This document shows, in pieces, positions 37,326 through 45,434 of a DNA stretch of 64,000 nucleotides. Position 1 is the stretch's first letter. Each line of letters opens with the position of its first letter. The translations under genes and the position numbers were made by a program. Below the pieces are notes generated by a model that saw only the letters and a list, made by a program, of their open reading frames with translations, was not told the origin of the DNA and did not search any database. Source of the DNA: Neisseria animaloris (GTDB lineage: Bacteria; Pseudomonadota; Gammaproteobacteria; Burkholderiales; Neisseriaceae); NCBI RefSeq assembly GCF_900637855.1, contig NZ_LR134440.1, positions 310,001 through 374,000 of the forward strand, in the 5' to 3' direction.

Positions 37326-38360
37326 TTATTCTTCGGCCAGCTTTCCGCTGGCGGAAATAAATTCGGCCTGTTTTGCTTTGGCTTTCCCTGAATCAAGTGC
37401 TTCGCGGGCCGCTTCGAGGCCGTCTGAAAGGGAGTCGGTGAGGTTTGCGGCATAAATGGCGGCAGCGGCATTAAGCAGCACGATATCGCGGGCCGCACCG
37501 TGTTCACCGTTTAAGACGCTCTGCATTTTAAGCAGTGATTCTTGGCTGTTTTGCACTTTGATTTCATCGAGATTTTTGCGCACGGCAATGCCGAATTGTT
37601 CCGGATGGATGTCGTATTCGCTGATGGAGCCGTTTTTCAGTTCGGCTACGCGGGTTGTGCCCGTGATGGTGATTTCGTCCAAACCGTCGCTGCCGTGCAC
37701 CACCAAAACATGTTGCGAGCCAAGCTGTTGCAGCACACGGGAAAGGATGCCGACCAAATCGATATGGAACACGCCGAGCAGCTGGTTGGGGGCGGAAGCA
37801 GGGTTGGTGAGCGGGCCGAGAATGTTGAAGATGGTGCGGATACCGAGGCTTTTTCGTACGGGGGCAACATAGCGCATACTGCTGTGATGGTTGGGGGCGA
37901 ACATAAAGCCGATGCCGACGTTTTCGATGCATTGCCCCACTTGTTCGGGCGACAAAGCCAGCGATGCGCCCATCTGTTCGATGATGTCGGCGGAACCGCT
38001 TGAAGACGAAACCGAACGCCCGCCGTGTTTGGCCACTTTCGCACCTGCCGCCGCCGCCACAAACATGGCGGTGCTGGAAATATTGAAAGTATGTGCCCCA
38101 TCGCCTCCGGTACCGACAATATCGACTAAATTATGTTTGTTCAGCACCGGCACTTTAACGGCAAATTCACGCATGACACCGGCGGCCGCAGCGATTTCGG
38201 ATACGCTTTCCACTTTGATGCGCAAACCGGTAAGAATGGCGGCCACCAACTCCGGTGCGACTTCGCCGCTCATAATCTGACGCATCAGGCTGGTCATTTC
38301 ATCATAGAAAAGCTCGTTGTTGTCAATCAGCCGGGCAAGGGCTTGCTGGGGGGTAATCAT
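37326..38360 (-). CDS. trpD: Anthranilate phosphoribosyltransferase
   Basis: 344-residue enzyme that joins anthranilate and PRPP, the second step of the tryptophan branch. From ATG 38360, after AAAGGCGGAAT; the longer frame is upstream noise. Motifs: [15 protein letters not shown] (PRPP site), [31 protein letters not shown] [18 protein letters not shown], and NILGPLTNP. trpG precedes it; trpE is not in the window. Confidence 0.94.
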   Translation of the reverse strand: MITPQQALARLIDNNELFYDEMTSLMRQIMSGEVAPELVAAILTGLRIKVESVSEIAAAAGVMREFAVKVPVLNKHNLVDIVGTGGDGAHTFNISSTAMFVAAAAGAKVAKHGGRSVSSSSGSADIIEQMGASLALSPEQVGQCIENVGIGFMFAPNHHSSMRYVAPVRKSLGIRTIFNILGPLTNPASAPNQLLGVFHIDLVGILSRVLQQLGSQHVLVVHGSDGLDEITITGTTRVAELKNGSISEYDIHPEQFGIAVRKNLDEIKVQNSQESLLKMQSVLNGEHGAARDIVLLNAAAAIYAANLTDSLSDGLEAAREALDSGKAKAKQAEFISASGKLAEE

Positions 38361-38391
38361 TGGTATTCCGCCTTTATATATGGTATAGGGA

Positions 38392-38422
38392 GCCGTCTGA
38401 AAAATTCCGTTTTTCAGACGGC
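38392..38422 (-). terminator. DUS-pair hairpin between trpG and trpD
   Basis: GCCGTCTGAAAA and TTTTCAGACGGC, seven-base loop. It may reduce read-through from trpG into trpD. Confidence 0.5.
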
Positions 38423-38435
38423 CTGTCATAAAAGA

Positions 38436-39020
38436 TCAGGCCGCTTGGAAGTGTTGGAATTCTTTTAAGAAATTATCCAGCATTTCATGGCCGTGCTCGG
38501 TAAGCAGCGCTTCGGGGTGGAATTGAACGCCTTCAACGGCATAAGTTTTATGGCGTACTCCCATGATTTCGCCGTCTTCCGTCCATGCCGTGATGTCCAA
38601 GCAGGCGGGCAGGGTGGCTCGGTCGATAACCAAGCTGTGGTAGCGGGTACAGGTAACAGGGTTCGGTAAACCTTTGAACATGCCCGAATTGTGGTGGAGA
38701 ACAGGTGAAACCTTGCCGTGCATCAGCGTTTGCGCCCTCACGGTATGGCCGCCGAACGCTTCGCCTATGGTTTGATGCCCCAAACAAATGCCCATAATCG
38801 GCAGCTTGCCGGCAAAGTGTTGCATGGCTGCTATGGAAATGCCGGCTTCTTTGGGCGAACAGGGGCCGGGGCCGATAACGAGATATTGCGGTTTGAGGGC
38901 TGCGATTTCTTCCAAGGTGATGTCATCATTGCGGCGTACCACAACTTCTTGGCCGAGTTCGGCAAAATACTGGACGATGTTGTAGGTGAAGCTGTCGTAG
39001 TTGTCGATCATTAAAAGCAT
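38436..39020 (-). CDS. trpG: Anthranilate/aminodeoxychorismate synthase glutamine amidotransferase
   Basis: 194-residue class I glutaminase that gives ammonia to TrpE or PabB. It begins [19 protein letters not shown] and has the Cys nucleophile in [15 protein letters not shown] and the His/Glu in [16 protein letters not shown]. It may serve both pathways (trpG/pabA). It lies 75 bases upstream of trpD in the same direction. Confidence 0.93.
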   Translation of the reverse strand: MLLMIDNYDSFTYNIVQYFAELGQEVVVRRNDDITLEEIAALKPQYLVIGPGPCSPKEAGISIAAMQHFAGKLPIMGICLGHQTIGEAFGGHTVRAQTLMHGKVSPVLHHNSGMFKGLPNPVTCTRYHSLVIDRATLPACLDITAWTEDGEIMGVRHKTYAVEGVQFHPEALLTEHGHEMLDNFLKEFQHFQAA

Positions 39021-39217
39021 GATGGATAAACCTATATGGTGTGTGGAGGACGAGGCCGTCTGAAAGAAGGGAATTATAACGGTATTATCGGACGCTGTTT
39101 AGATTTTCGGGATCACTGATAAATGCTGCTTTTGCGGATAACGTGATACAGTCTTTAGTGCACGGAAAAAAGTCGACGGATAAGAACTGCATAGCAAGGT
39201 TGTATCAACCCAGAAGG

Positions 39218-39253
39218 AAGAGGCCGTCTGAAAATGCTTTCAGACGGCCTCTT
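39218..39253 (-). terminator. DUS-pair terminator of narHJI
   Basis: AAGAGGCCGTCTGAAA and TTTCAGACGGCCTCTT with a four-base loop, 14 bases past the narI stop. Confidence 0.85.
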
Positions 39254-39267
39254 AAATATTCACTTTA

Positions 39268-39951
39268 TTAACGGCGGCGGACCAACTGCCACGCACGGCC
39301 GAGGTAGGCGACGCTTGCGAAGCCGCTCCACACATGCACCAAGCGGGTGAAGGGGAAAATCACAAACAAGCTCATACCCATGACCATATGCAGTTTGAAC
39401 AGGAAGTTCACGTCTTCGATATAGTCGGCGGCATTACCGCGGAAGGTAACGATGTGCTGCGCCCAAGTCATCAGTTTTACCATTTCGTGGCCATCGGTAT
39501 GCCCCATGCTCACGAAGATGGTCAGCAAGCCCAAGCCTAAAGTGATGATGAGCCAAATCAGTACCAATTTGTCGCGCCAAGTGCTGTTGGCGGCCAAGCG
39601 GTCGCATTTCAGACGGCGTTGCAGCAGGATAACCAAACCGACCATCGCCATCACGCCGAAGATACCGCCCATTATCATCGCAAAAATCTGCTTGGCTCCG
39701 TGCGAAATGCCCAGCGCGTCCCAAAACCATAAAGGCGTGAGCAGGCCGAACAAATGCCCGAAAAACACGGCCAAAATGCCGACGTGAAACAGAATGTTGC
39801 CCAAACGCAATTGGCCTTCATACAGGATTTGGCTGGATTCGCTTTTCCACGAATATTGTTCGCGGTCGAAGCGCACCAGGCTGCCGAAAAAGAAAATCGC
39901 CAAGGCTATGTAGGGGAAAATGCCGAAAAAAAATTGATGCAGGGTGTTCAT
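39268..39951 (-). CDS. narI: Respiratory nitrate reductase gamma subunit (cytochrome b)
   Basis: 227-residue inner-membrane di-heme protein that takes electrons from quinol. Five transmembrane segments are visible, starting FFFGIFPYIALAIFFFGSLVRF. Heme histidines lie in LFHVGILAVFFGHLFGLL (first pair) and in the later TWAQHIVTF / LFKLHMVMGMSLF helices. It follows narJ by two bases. With NarG and NarH it forms the proton-motive membrane nitrate reductase. Confidence 0.95.
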   Translation of the reverse strand: MNTLHQFFFGIFPYIALAIFFFGSLVRFDREQYSWKSESSQILYEGQLRLGNILFHVGILAVFFGHLFGLLTPLWFWDALGISHGAKQIFAMIMGGIFGVMAMVGLVILLQRRLKCDRLAANSTWRDKLVLIWLIITLGLGLLTIFVSMGHTDGHEMVKLMTWAQHIVTFRGNAADYIEDVNFLFKLHMVMGMSLFVIFPFTRLVHVWSGFASVAYLGRAWQLVRRR

Positions 39952-39953
39952 GT

Positions 39954-40622
39954 TTACGCTCCTTTTGTGGCCGTCTGAAAAGCGGCTTTAGGATAAAACT
40001 GTACGGTTTCTATGCGGGGTTTTAGCAGCGGCTCGGTGCCGGAAATGTCGGGGCCGAACGTTTCCATCGCTTCGTCCATATCGCGCACGGGCGGCTCGAC
40101 CAGCGGGCGCGGTGCCACCGGGCTGAGTGCGGTAATGCCTTGCAGCAATACGGCGTAAGGGGAACCGCTTTTCTCGAGTTTGCCGCCGATGTGGGCCACC
40201 ACATGAACGGCATCGCCGAGCAGCTTTTGCGCGTGTTCAGACGGCACTTGGCTTAAATATTCCAGCAGCACGGGCAGGTAATCGGGCAGCTCGTCGTTGC
40301 CCAACTCGAAACCGCGGCTGCGGTATTCTTGCAGTAAGTCCACCATGGCGCTGCCGCGGTCGCGGTCTTCGCCGTACACATGCTCGAAGAGATAGAGCGC
40401 GTGGTTACGGTTGCGGTCGAAGGTGGCGACGTAGCGTTCCTGCAATTCGCGCAGGCTGTGGCTGTTCAGGTAACCCAAAAAGCTGTTCAGACGGCCTGCT
40501 TGTGCTTGTAGCTCCGGCCATTCTTGCAAGGCCGTCTGAAATTCGGGCAAGGCCTCAATCAGCTCGGCCTCGGGGTAGCACAGCAGCGCGGAAAACCACT
40601 GATAAACAGGATTCGCGCCCAT
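39954..40622 (-). CDS. narJ: Nitrate reductase assembly chaperone NarJ
   Basis: 222-residue cytosolic TorD/NarJ-family chaperone that keeps NarGH soluble until the molybdenum cofactor and clusters are in place. Features: YQWFSALLCYPEAELIEALP near the start, LYLFEHVYGEDRDRGSAMVDLL, and NDELPDYLPVLLEYLS, the typical family core. Its start overlaps the last base of narH (both at 40622), and narI follows by two bases. Confidence 0.93.
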   Translation of the reverse strand: MGANPVYQWFSALLCYPEAELIEALPEFQTALQEWPELQAQAGRLNSFLGYLNSHSLRELQERYVATFDRNRNHALYLFEHVYGEDRDRGSAMVDLLQEYRSRGFELGNDELPDYLPVLLEYLSQVPSEHAQKLLGDAVHVVAHIGGKLEKSGSPYAVLLQGITALSPVAPRPLVEPPVRDMDEAMETFGPDISGTEPLLKPRIETVQFYPKAAFQTATKGA

Positions 40623-42181
40623 CAGTGGACTCCTTCTTCTTCGCGGTTTTTCTCGGCATCTTTACGCAGGCCGTGGAAGATAATCGGTGTGCCTTTGCGT
40701 TTGCCGAACAAGTTTTCTTCGCCGCCTCCGGAACAGCCGTTGCCGAAAGTGAAGCCGCAGCTCGATTTGTCTTCAAAGCTGTTTTCCACCATTTCTTTGT
40801 GCGAAGTCGGAATCACAAAGCGGTCTTCATAATTAGCAATCGCCATAATTTGATACATGTCTTCCACCATTTCGGGCGTGAGGCCGGTGCCTGCCAGCGT
40901 TTCCTCCGGCGTTTCGCCGTGTACCACTTGACCGCGTTTGAAACGGCGCATGGCAATCATGCGCTCCAGCGCGAATTTAATCGGTTCCACTTTGCCGGCG
41001 GTGAGCAGATTGGCCAGATAGCGCAACGGAATACGCATTTCGTCCACACTCGGAATGATGCCGTTTTCGCCCACCAAACCGTTTTCGATGGCAGACTGAA
41101 TCGGCGATAAAGGCGGGATATACCAAACCATCGGCAAAGTGCGGTATTCGGGGTGCAGCGGGAATGCCACTTTCCACTCCATCGCCATTTTGTACACCGG
41201 CGATTGTTTGGCCGCATCAATCCAGCTTTGGCTGATGCCCTGTTTCAAGGCTTCTCGTTGCACTTCAGGGTCGTGCGGATTCAAGAACACGCCCAATTGC
41301 TGTTCGTATAAATCCTGCGGGTTGGCTACCGAAGCGGCCTGTTCGATTTTGTCTGCGTCATACAGCAGCACGCCCAAATAACGGATGCGGCCTACGCAGG
41401 TTTCGGAACACACGGTCGGCTGGCCGCCTTCGATACGCGGGTAGCAGAACGTGCATTTTTCGGCCTTGCCCGAAGTCCAGTTGTAGTAGATTTTTTTGTA
41501 GGGGCAGCCGGATACGCACATGCGCCAGCCGCGGCATTTGTCTTGGTCGATCAACACGATGCCGTCGTCTTCGCGCTTGTAAATACTACCGGACGGGCAG
41601 GAAGCCACACAGGTCGGGTTCAAACAATGTTCGCACAGGCGCGGCAAATACATCATGAAGGTTTGCTCAAACGCGGCGTGCATGTCTTTCTGAATGCCTT
41701 CAAACAGCACGTCTTTCGCCCGCTTCTCAAACTCGCCCGCCAAATCGTCTTCCCAGTTCGGACCCCATTCCACCTTGTCCATTTTTTTGCCCGTGAGCAC
41801 GGAAATCGGACGCGCGGTCGGCGGCGTCGGCATTTTCGGCGCGTTTTGCAGATGCTCGTAGTCGTAGGTAAACGGCTCGTAGTAGTCGTCGATTTTCGGC
41901 ATATTCGGGTTGGCAAAAATATTTGCCAAAATCTTCAACTTGCCGCCCTGCTTGGGCACCAGCTTGCCGTCGGGCTTGCGCACCCAGCCGCCGTTCCATT
42001 TATTTTGGTCTTCCCAATTTTTCGGAAATCCGATGCCGGGCTTGGTTTCCACGTTGTTGAACCACGCATATTCCACGCCGTCGCGCGAAGTCCACACGTT
42101 TTTACAGGTAACGGAGCAGGTGTGGCAGCCGATACATTTGTCTAAGTTCAGAACCATGCCGACTTGTGCTCTGATTTTCAT
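40622..42181 (-). CDS. narH: Respiratory nitrate reductase beta subunit
   Basis: 519-residue iron-sulfur subunit that passes electrons from NarI to NarG. Four ferredoxin-type Cys groups are present: CIGCHTCSVTC (16-26), CEHCLNPTCVASCPSG, CRGWRMCVSGCPYKK (the [3Fe-4S] site with Trp in place of one Cys) and CTFCYPRIEGGQPTVCSETC. The C-terminus carries a GNGCSGGGEENLFGKRK tail. It now begins its own unit: upstream are a DUS hairpin and 690 bases of non-coding DNA, then genes on the other strand, instead of narG. Confidence 0.96.
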   Translation of the reverse strand: MKIRAQVGMVLNLDKCIGCHTCSVTCKNVWTSRDGVEYAWFNNVETKPGIGFPKNWEDQNKWNGGWVRKPDGKLVPKQGGKLKILANIFANPNMPKIDDYYEPFTYDYEHLQNAPKMPTPPTARPISVLTGKKMDKVEWGPNWEDDLAGEFEKRAKDVLFEGIQKDMHAAFEQTFMMYLPRLCEHCLNPTCVASCPSGSIYKREDDGIVLIDQDKCRGWRMCVSGCPYKKIYYNWTSGKAEKCTFCYPRIEGGQPTVCSETCVGRIRYLGVLLYDADKIEQAASVANPQDLYEQQLGVFLNPHDPEVQREALKQGISQSWIDAAKQSPVYKMAMEWKVAFPLHPEYRTLPMVWYIPPLSPIQSAIENGLVGENGIIPSVDEMRIPLRYLANLLTAGKVEPIKFALERMIAMRRFKRGQVVHGETPEETLAGTGLTPEMVEDMYQIMAIANYEDRFVIPTSHKEMVENSFEDKSSCGFTFGNGCSGGGEENLFGKRKGTPIIFHGLRKDAEKNREEEGVH

Positions 42182-42205
42182 GATGGTGTTCCTTTTGGTT
42201 TGGCT

Positions 42206-42246
42206 GTTCAGACGGCCTCTCTAACAGGCCCCAAGGCCGTCTGAAC
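42206..42246 (-). promoter_or_regulatory. DUS-pair hairpin in the narH leader
   Basis: GTTCAGACGGCC and GGCCGTCTGAAC (12-bp arms, 17-base loop) lie 25 bases before the narH ATG. It could weaken transcription into narHJI or simply be uptake sites. Confidence 0.5.
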
Positions 42247-42448
42247 AACAGCTTCGTCAAGTGGTTGCTGTCGTTGTTGTAAAACTTTTTCACAGATAGA
42301 AGCTTAGTGGATGGCACGCAATAAAAATATGCGCCGAAAGCGCAAATAAAGGCAGCAAAGGAATGTATGGCGGCTGGCTGAAAGGGGGTATTGAGATAGT
42401 TATTTAGAAGTATGGCGGATGAGGAGAAAGTGGCAATGCTGATTAAAG

Positions 42449-42488
42449 AGGCCGTCTGAAAAACTTTAAACGGCTTTTCAGACGGCCT
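42449..42488. terminator. DUS-pair hairpin in the narH/pirin gap
   Basis: AGGCCGTCTGAAAA and TTTTCAGACGGCCT, twelve-base loop; no gene ends at it. Confidence 0.55.
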
Positions 42489-42760
42489 AATACATGCATA
42501 ATCATTGATGTATTCGGTGGGAATATTGCGGTGTTCTAAATCAGTTGGGAAATATCGTGGGCGATACCGGCAATCGAGGTGCATTTCATCAGCCCAAAGA
42601 TAAGAAACCGTTCAAAAACGGTTTATCAGGCGGTCAAAATTTTAAATCAACGTTTCAACCTATTAATTAAAAAGAAATATTTTTCTAATTCTTTTGGATG
42701 GTATATTTTCACAACAGTTATCCAGCATCTTAATGTTTTGAACTATTGTTTACTATGGGT

Positions 42761-42814
42761 TGATAATCAATTTATCATCCGTGTCTTTTTCCCGACAAAA
42801 TTTATCCCTATAAT
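42761..42814 (+). promoter_or_regulatory. Candidate operator and -10 of the pirin operon
   Basis: TGATAA-N5-TTATCA (42761-42777) is a perfect inverted repeat; 31 bases downstream is TATAAT (42809-42814), 58 bases before the pirin ATG. No good -35 fits, which suggests an activator-dependent promoter. Confidence 0.4.
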
Positions 42815-42871
42815 TCACTCCATAGCAAATCGTTATATTAACAATAGTAATTAAATTAAAGGAAAGATAAA

Positions 42872-43609
42872 ATGCAAACTATATACCATCCGGCCGATTC
42901 ACGCGGCTTTGCCAATCACGGTTGGCTGAAAAGCGCACACACTTTCAGCTTCGCCAACTATTACGACCCCGAGCGCATGGGCTTCGGCGTGCTGCGTGTG
43001 ATTAATGATGATTTTGTAGAAGGCGGCCAAGGCTTCGGCACCCACCCGCACCGCGACATGGAAATCATTTCCGTGCCCTTGAGCGGCGATTTGGCCCACC
43101 GCGACAGCATGGGCAACGGCAGCATCATCAAAAACGGTGATGTGCAGGTTATGTCGGCCGGCACCGGCGTTACCCACAGCGAAATGAACGCCAACCGCGA
43201 CCAAGCTGTGAAATTCCTGCAAATTTGGGTGTTGCCCCGCAAAAACAACGTAGCGCCCCGCTATCAGCAAATCACGATTGCCAACGAAGCCAAACCCGAC
43301 GACTTCCAGCAAATCCTGTCTCCCAATGCTGATGACGCAGGCGTGTGGATTCACCAAAACGCTTGGTTTTCGCTGGCACGTTTTTCAGAAGGCACCCAAA
43401 AGCGTTACGATGTAAAACGCGAAGGCAACGGCGTGTATGTATTTGTGATTAAAGGTAAAGCCAAAGTAGGCGGTATCGAGTTGGGCGAGCGCGACGGCTT
43501 GGGCTTGTGGGAAACCGACGGCTTTGACGTAGAGGCTTTGGGCGATGCGGAAATCCTGTTGATGGACGTACCGATGGATGTGGAAGCCAATATCAACCAG
43601 TTACACTAA
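42872..43609 (+). CDS. Pirin-family protein (YhhW-like)
   Basis: 245-residue bicupin of the pirin family. The N-terminal metal site is complete, His58 and His60 in GTHPHRDMEI, His102 and Glu104 in GTGVTHSEMN, matching E. coli YhhW, which has quercetin 2,3-dioxygenase activity in vitro. The pattern GFGVLRVINDDFVEGGQGF is typical. The ribosome site is AAAGGAAAG. It opens a plus-strand gene set of a nitroreductase, two hydrolases, XapX and a second pirin. The physiological substrate is unknown. Confidence 0.88.
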   Translation: MQTIYHPADSRGFANHGWLKSAHTFSFANYYDPERMGFGVLRVINDDFVEGGQGFGTHPHRDMEIISVPLSGDLAHRDSMGNGSIIKNGDVQVMSAGTGVTHSEMNANRDQAVKFLQIWVLPRKNNVAPRYQQITIANEAKPDDFQQILSPNADDAGVWIHQNAWFSLARFSEGTQKRYDVKREGNGVYVFVIKGKAKVGGIELGERDGLGLWETDGFDVEALGDAEILLMDVPMDVEANINQLH

Positions 43610-43700
43610 CGGAAATCGGAGTAAAATGTTATCCAAACTTTTTAGCTGCCTGAAAAATCTCGGGCAGCCCTCTAGCCAACCTGAAATAAAGGAAACCACA

Positions 43701-44309
43701 ATGTCTGTTGTACAAACTTTGCAGCAAGCTGCTGAGAACCGCCGTTCTGTTTACGCGCTGAACAAAAATCTGCCCGTAAACAAAGAAGAAGTAGTAAAAA
43801 TCGTTGAGCACGCCGTAAAACACACACCGTCTGCGTTCAACTCGCAATCTACCCGTTTCGTTGTGTTATTCGGTGCCGAACATGAAAAACTGTGGGACAT
43901 CACCATTGCCGAACTGCGCAAGATCGTTCCTGCCGAAAACTTCCAAGCTACCGAAGACAAACTGAACATGTTTAAAGCGGCTGCCGGCAGCGTGTTGTTC
44001 TTTGAAGATGAAAATGTTGTTAAAGGCCTGCAAGAGCAGTTCCCTGCTTATGCCGCCGGTTTCCCCGTATGGGCAGGTCACAGCGATGCCATGAGCCAAT
44101 ACGCTATTTGGACTGCGCTGGCTGCGGTAAACGTAGGTGCCAACCTGCAACACTACACCCCGATTATTGATGCCGAAGTGGCTAAAACTTGGAATCTGCC
44201 GGCCAACTGGAAAATGAGCGCCCAGCTCGTATTCGGCGGCATCACCGAGCCTGCAGGCGATAAATCTTTTGCTCCCGCAGAAGACCGCCTGAAAGTTTAC
44301 GGCCTGTAA
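43701..44309 (+). CDS. Nitroreductase-family flavoprotein
   Basis: 202 residues from ATG 43701, after AAAGGAAACCAC; the upstream frame through 43578 overlaps the pirin gene. FMN-binding oxidoreductase fold: ENRRSVYALNKNLPV at the N-terminus, HTPSAFNSQSTRFVVLFG for FMN/phosphate contacts, and NVGANLQHY toward the end. It resembles the small stress-type nitroreductases (YdgI/Hub1-like) that reduce quinones or nitro compounds with NAD(P)H. Followed by an intrinsic terminator, so it may form a unit with the pirin gene. Confidence 0.85.
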   Translation: MSVVQTLQQAAENRRSVYALNKNLPVNKEEVVKIVEHAVKHTPSAFNSQSTRFVVLFGAEHEKLWDITIAELRKIVPAENFQATEDKLNMFKAAAGSVLFFEDENVVKGLQEQFPAYAAGFPVWAGHSDAMSQYAIWTALAAVNVGANLQHYTPIIDAEVAKTWNLPANWKMSAQLVFGGITEPAGDKSFAPAEDRLKVYGL

Positions 44310-44353
44310 TTATTTTCGGGTTGAACCACAGCCTGAATAAACCGTGCAATAAC

Positions 44354-44399
44354 GCGGCAAATTCAGATAGGCCCCAAGCCTGGAATCTGCCGCTTTTTT
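44354..44399 (+). terminator. Intrinsic terminator after the nitroreductase gene
   Basis: GCGGCAAATTC and GAATCTGCCGC (one mismatch), then TTTTTTA. Not DUS-based. Confidence 0.8.
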
Positions 44400-44439
44400 A
44401 TTGCCTGAAAATCCTATTAACGATACATGGAGAATCGTC

Positions 44440-45123
44440 ATGTCAAACAAATTTTTAGACTTGTTAACCCCTGAAAACAGCCAGCTGATTTTCATCGACC
44501 ACCAGCCGCAAATGGCCTTCGGCGTACAATCTATCGACCGTCAAACCCTGAAAAACAATGTGGTTGCATTGGCCAAATCAGCTAAAGTATTCAACATCCC
44601 CACCATCATCACTACTGTTGAAACCGAAGGCTTTTCCGGCCACACTTATCCTGAATTGTTGAGCGTATTCCCCGAGAACAAAATTCTCGAGCGCACTTCA
44701 ATGAACTCTTGGGACGACCAAAACGTGCGTGATGCTTTGGCTGCAAACGGCCGTAAAAAAGTTATCGTAGCAGGCTTGTGGACAGAAGTATGTAACTTGG
44801 GCTTTGCTCTGGCTGCCGCTGCCGAAGGCAACTATGATATCTACATGGTGGCAGATGCATCAGGCGGCACAACGGTAGAAGCACACGAATACGCTATGCA
44901 GCGCATGATTCAAGCGGGCATTATTCCCGTAACTTGGCAACAAGTTTTGCTCGAATGGCAACGTGACTGGGCCCGTAAAGAAACCTACGATGCCGTATTG
45001 GATATCGTTAAAGAACATTCCGGCGCATACGGCATGGGTGTGGATTACGCCTACACTATGGTTCACAAAGCACCCGAGCGCGTGCAACACGGCGAACGTA
45101 TCGGCCCTAACCCTGCCAAGTAA
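44440..45123 (+). CDS. Isochorismatase-like hydrolase (YcaC-like)
   Basis: 227 residues from ATG 44440 with GGAGAA upstream. Cysteine-hydrolase fold: Asp20 in LIFIDHQPQM and the nucleophile Cys118 in GLWTEVCNLGFAL; the position of the usual catalytic Lys (YcaC Lys84) holds Arg85 in KILERTS. It is closest to YcaC, a hydrolase of unknown substrate. The terminator before it and a hairpin after it suggest a separate unit within the set. Confidence 0.87.
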   Translation: MSNKFLDLLTPENSQLIFIDHQPQMAFGVQSIDRQTLKNNVVALAKSAKVFNIPTIITTVETEGFSGHTYPELLSVFPENKILERTSMNSWDDQNVRDALAANGRKKVIVAGLWTEVCNLGFALAAAAEGNYDIYMVADASGGTTVEAHEYAMQRMIQAGIIPVTWQQVLLEWQRDWARKETYDAVLDIVKEHSGAYGMGVDYAYTMVHKAPERVQHGERIGPNPAK

Positions 45124-45145
45124 ACGCTGATTTACTGTTGTTAAT

Positions 45146-45181
45146 GCGAAGGTGTGGTTTGCATCAAAATCACACCTTTGC
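45146..45181 (+). terminator. Hairpin after the YcaC-like gene
   Basis: GCGAAGGTGTG and CACACCTTTGC, one mismatch, no U tract. Confidence 0.45.
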
Positions 45182-45209
45182 TGTTTAATCTGCCCATTAA
45201 GGGATATTT

Positions 45210-45431
45210 ATGAAGTTGTATGTGTTTTCTTTCGGAGCCGGAATATTGGTTGGTGTGATTTACTACCTGCTTAATGTACGCTCCCCCGCACCGCCCGTTG
45301 TGGCCTTGCTAGGGCTTTTGGGCATGTTGCTGGGCGAACAAATAATTCCGCTCTCCAAACAATTTTTTTCTCCGCAAACATCTATCTCCCAAACCGCACA
45401 CTCACAAGACCAGAATCACAATAAGGAGTAA
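45210..45431 (+). CDS. XapX-domain small membrane protein
   Basis: 73 residues. Two short hydrophobic helices: MKLYVFSFGAGILVGVIYYLL and APPVVALLGLLGMLLGEQI, which is the XapX (DUF1427) pattern with VRSPAPPVVALLG between them, then a polar tail. Function of XapX is unknown; it often lies next to YcaC-type hydrolases and amidohydrolases, as here. AAGGGAT precedes the ATG; the stop abuts the amidohydrolase start. Confidence 0.85.
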   Translation: MKLYVFSFGAGILVGVIYYLLNVRSPAPPVVALLGLLGMLLGEQIIPLSKQFFSPQTSISQTAHSQDQNHNKE

Positions 45432-45434
45432 ATG

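Larger units (their letters stand above)
42182..42871. other. Non-coding junction upstream of narH and of the pirin gene
   Basis: 690 bases. No supported gene; the minus frame 42102-42584 overlaps narH and has no ribosome site. Contents: two DUS hairpins (42206-42246, 42449-42488), a short AAACCGTT/AACGGTTT hairpin at 42607-42626, and at the right the candidate promoter of the pirin gene. The narH promoter must lie here. Confidence 0.65.

Noticed and set aside
42102..42584. 160-codon minus frame overlapping the narH start
   Set aside because: Runs in another frame through the narH start and across two DUS hairpins. I looked for a transposase relic and did not find a recognisable one.
42759..42771. 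TTGATAATCAA as an FNR site before the pirin gene
   Set aside because: The half-sites have a one-base gap, not the four-base gap FNR needs; it is better read as part of the TGATAA/TTATCA repeat.
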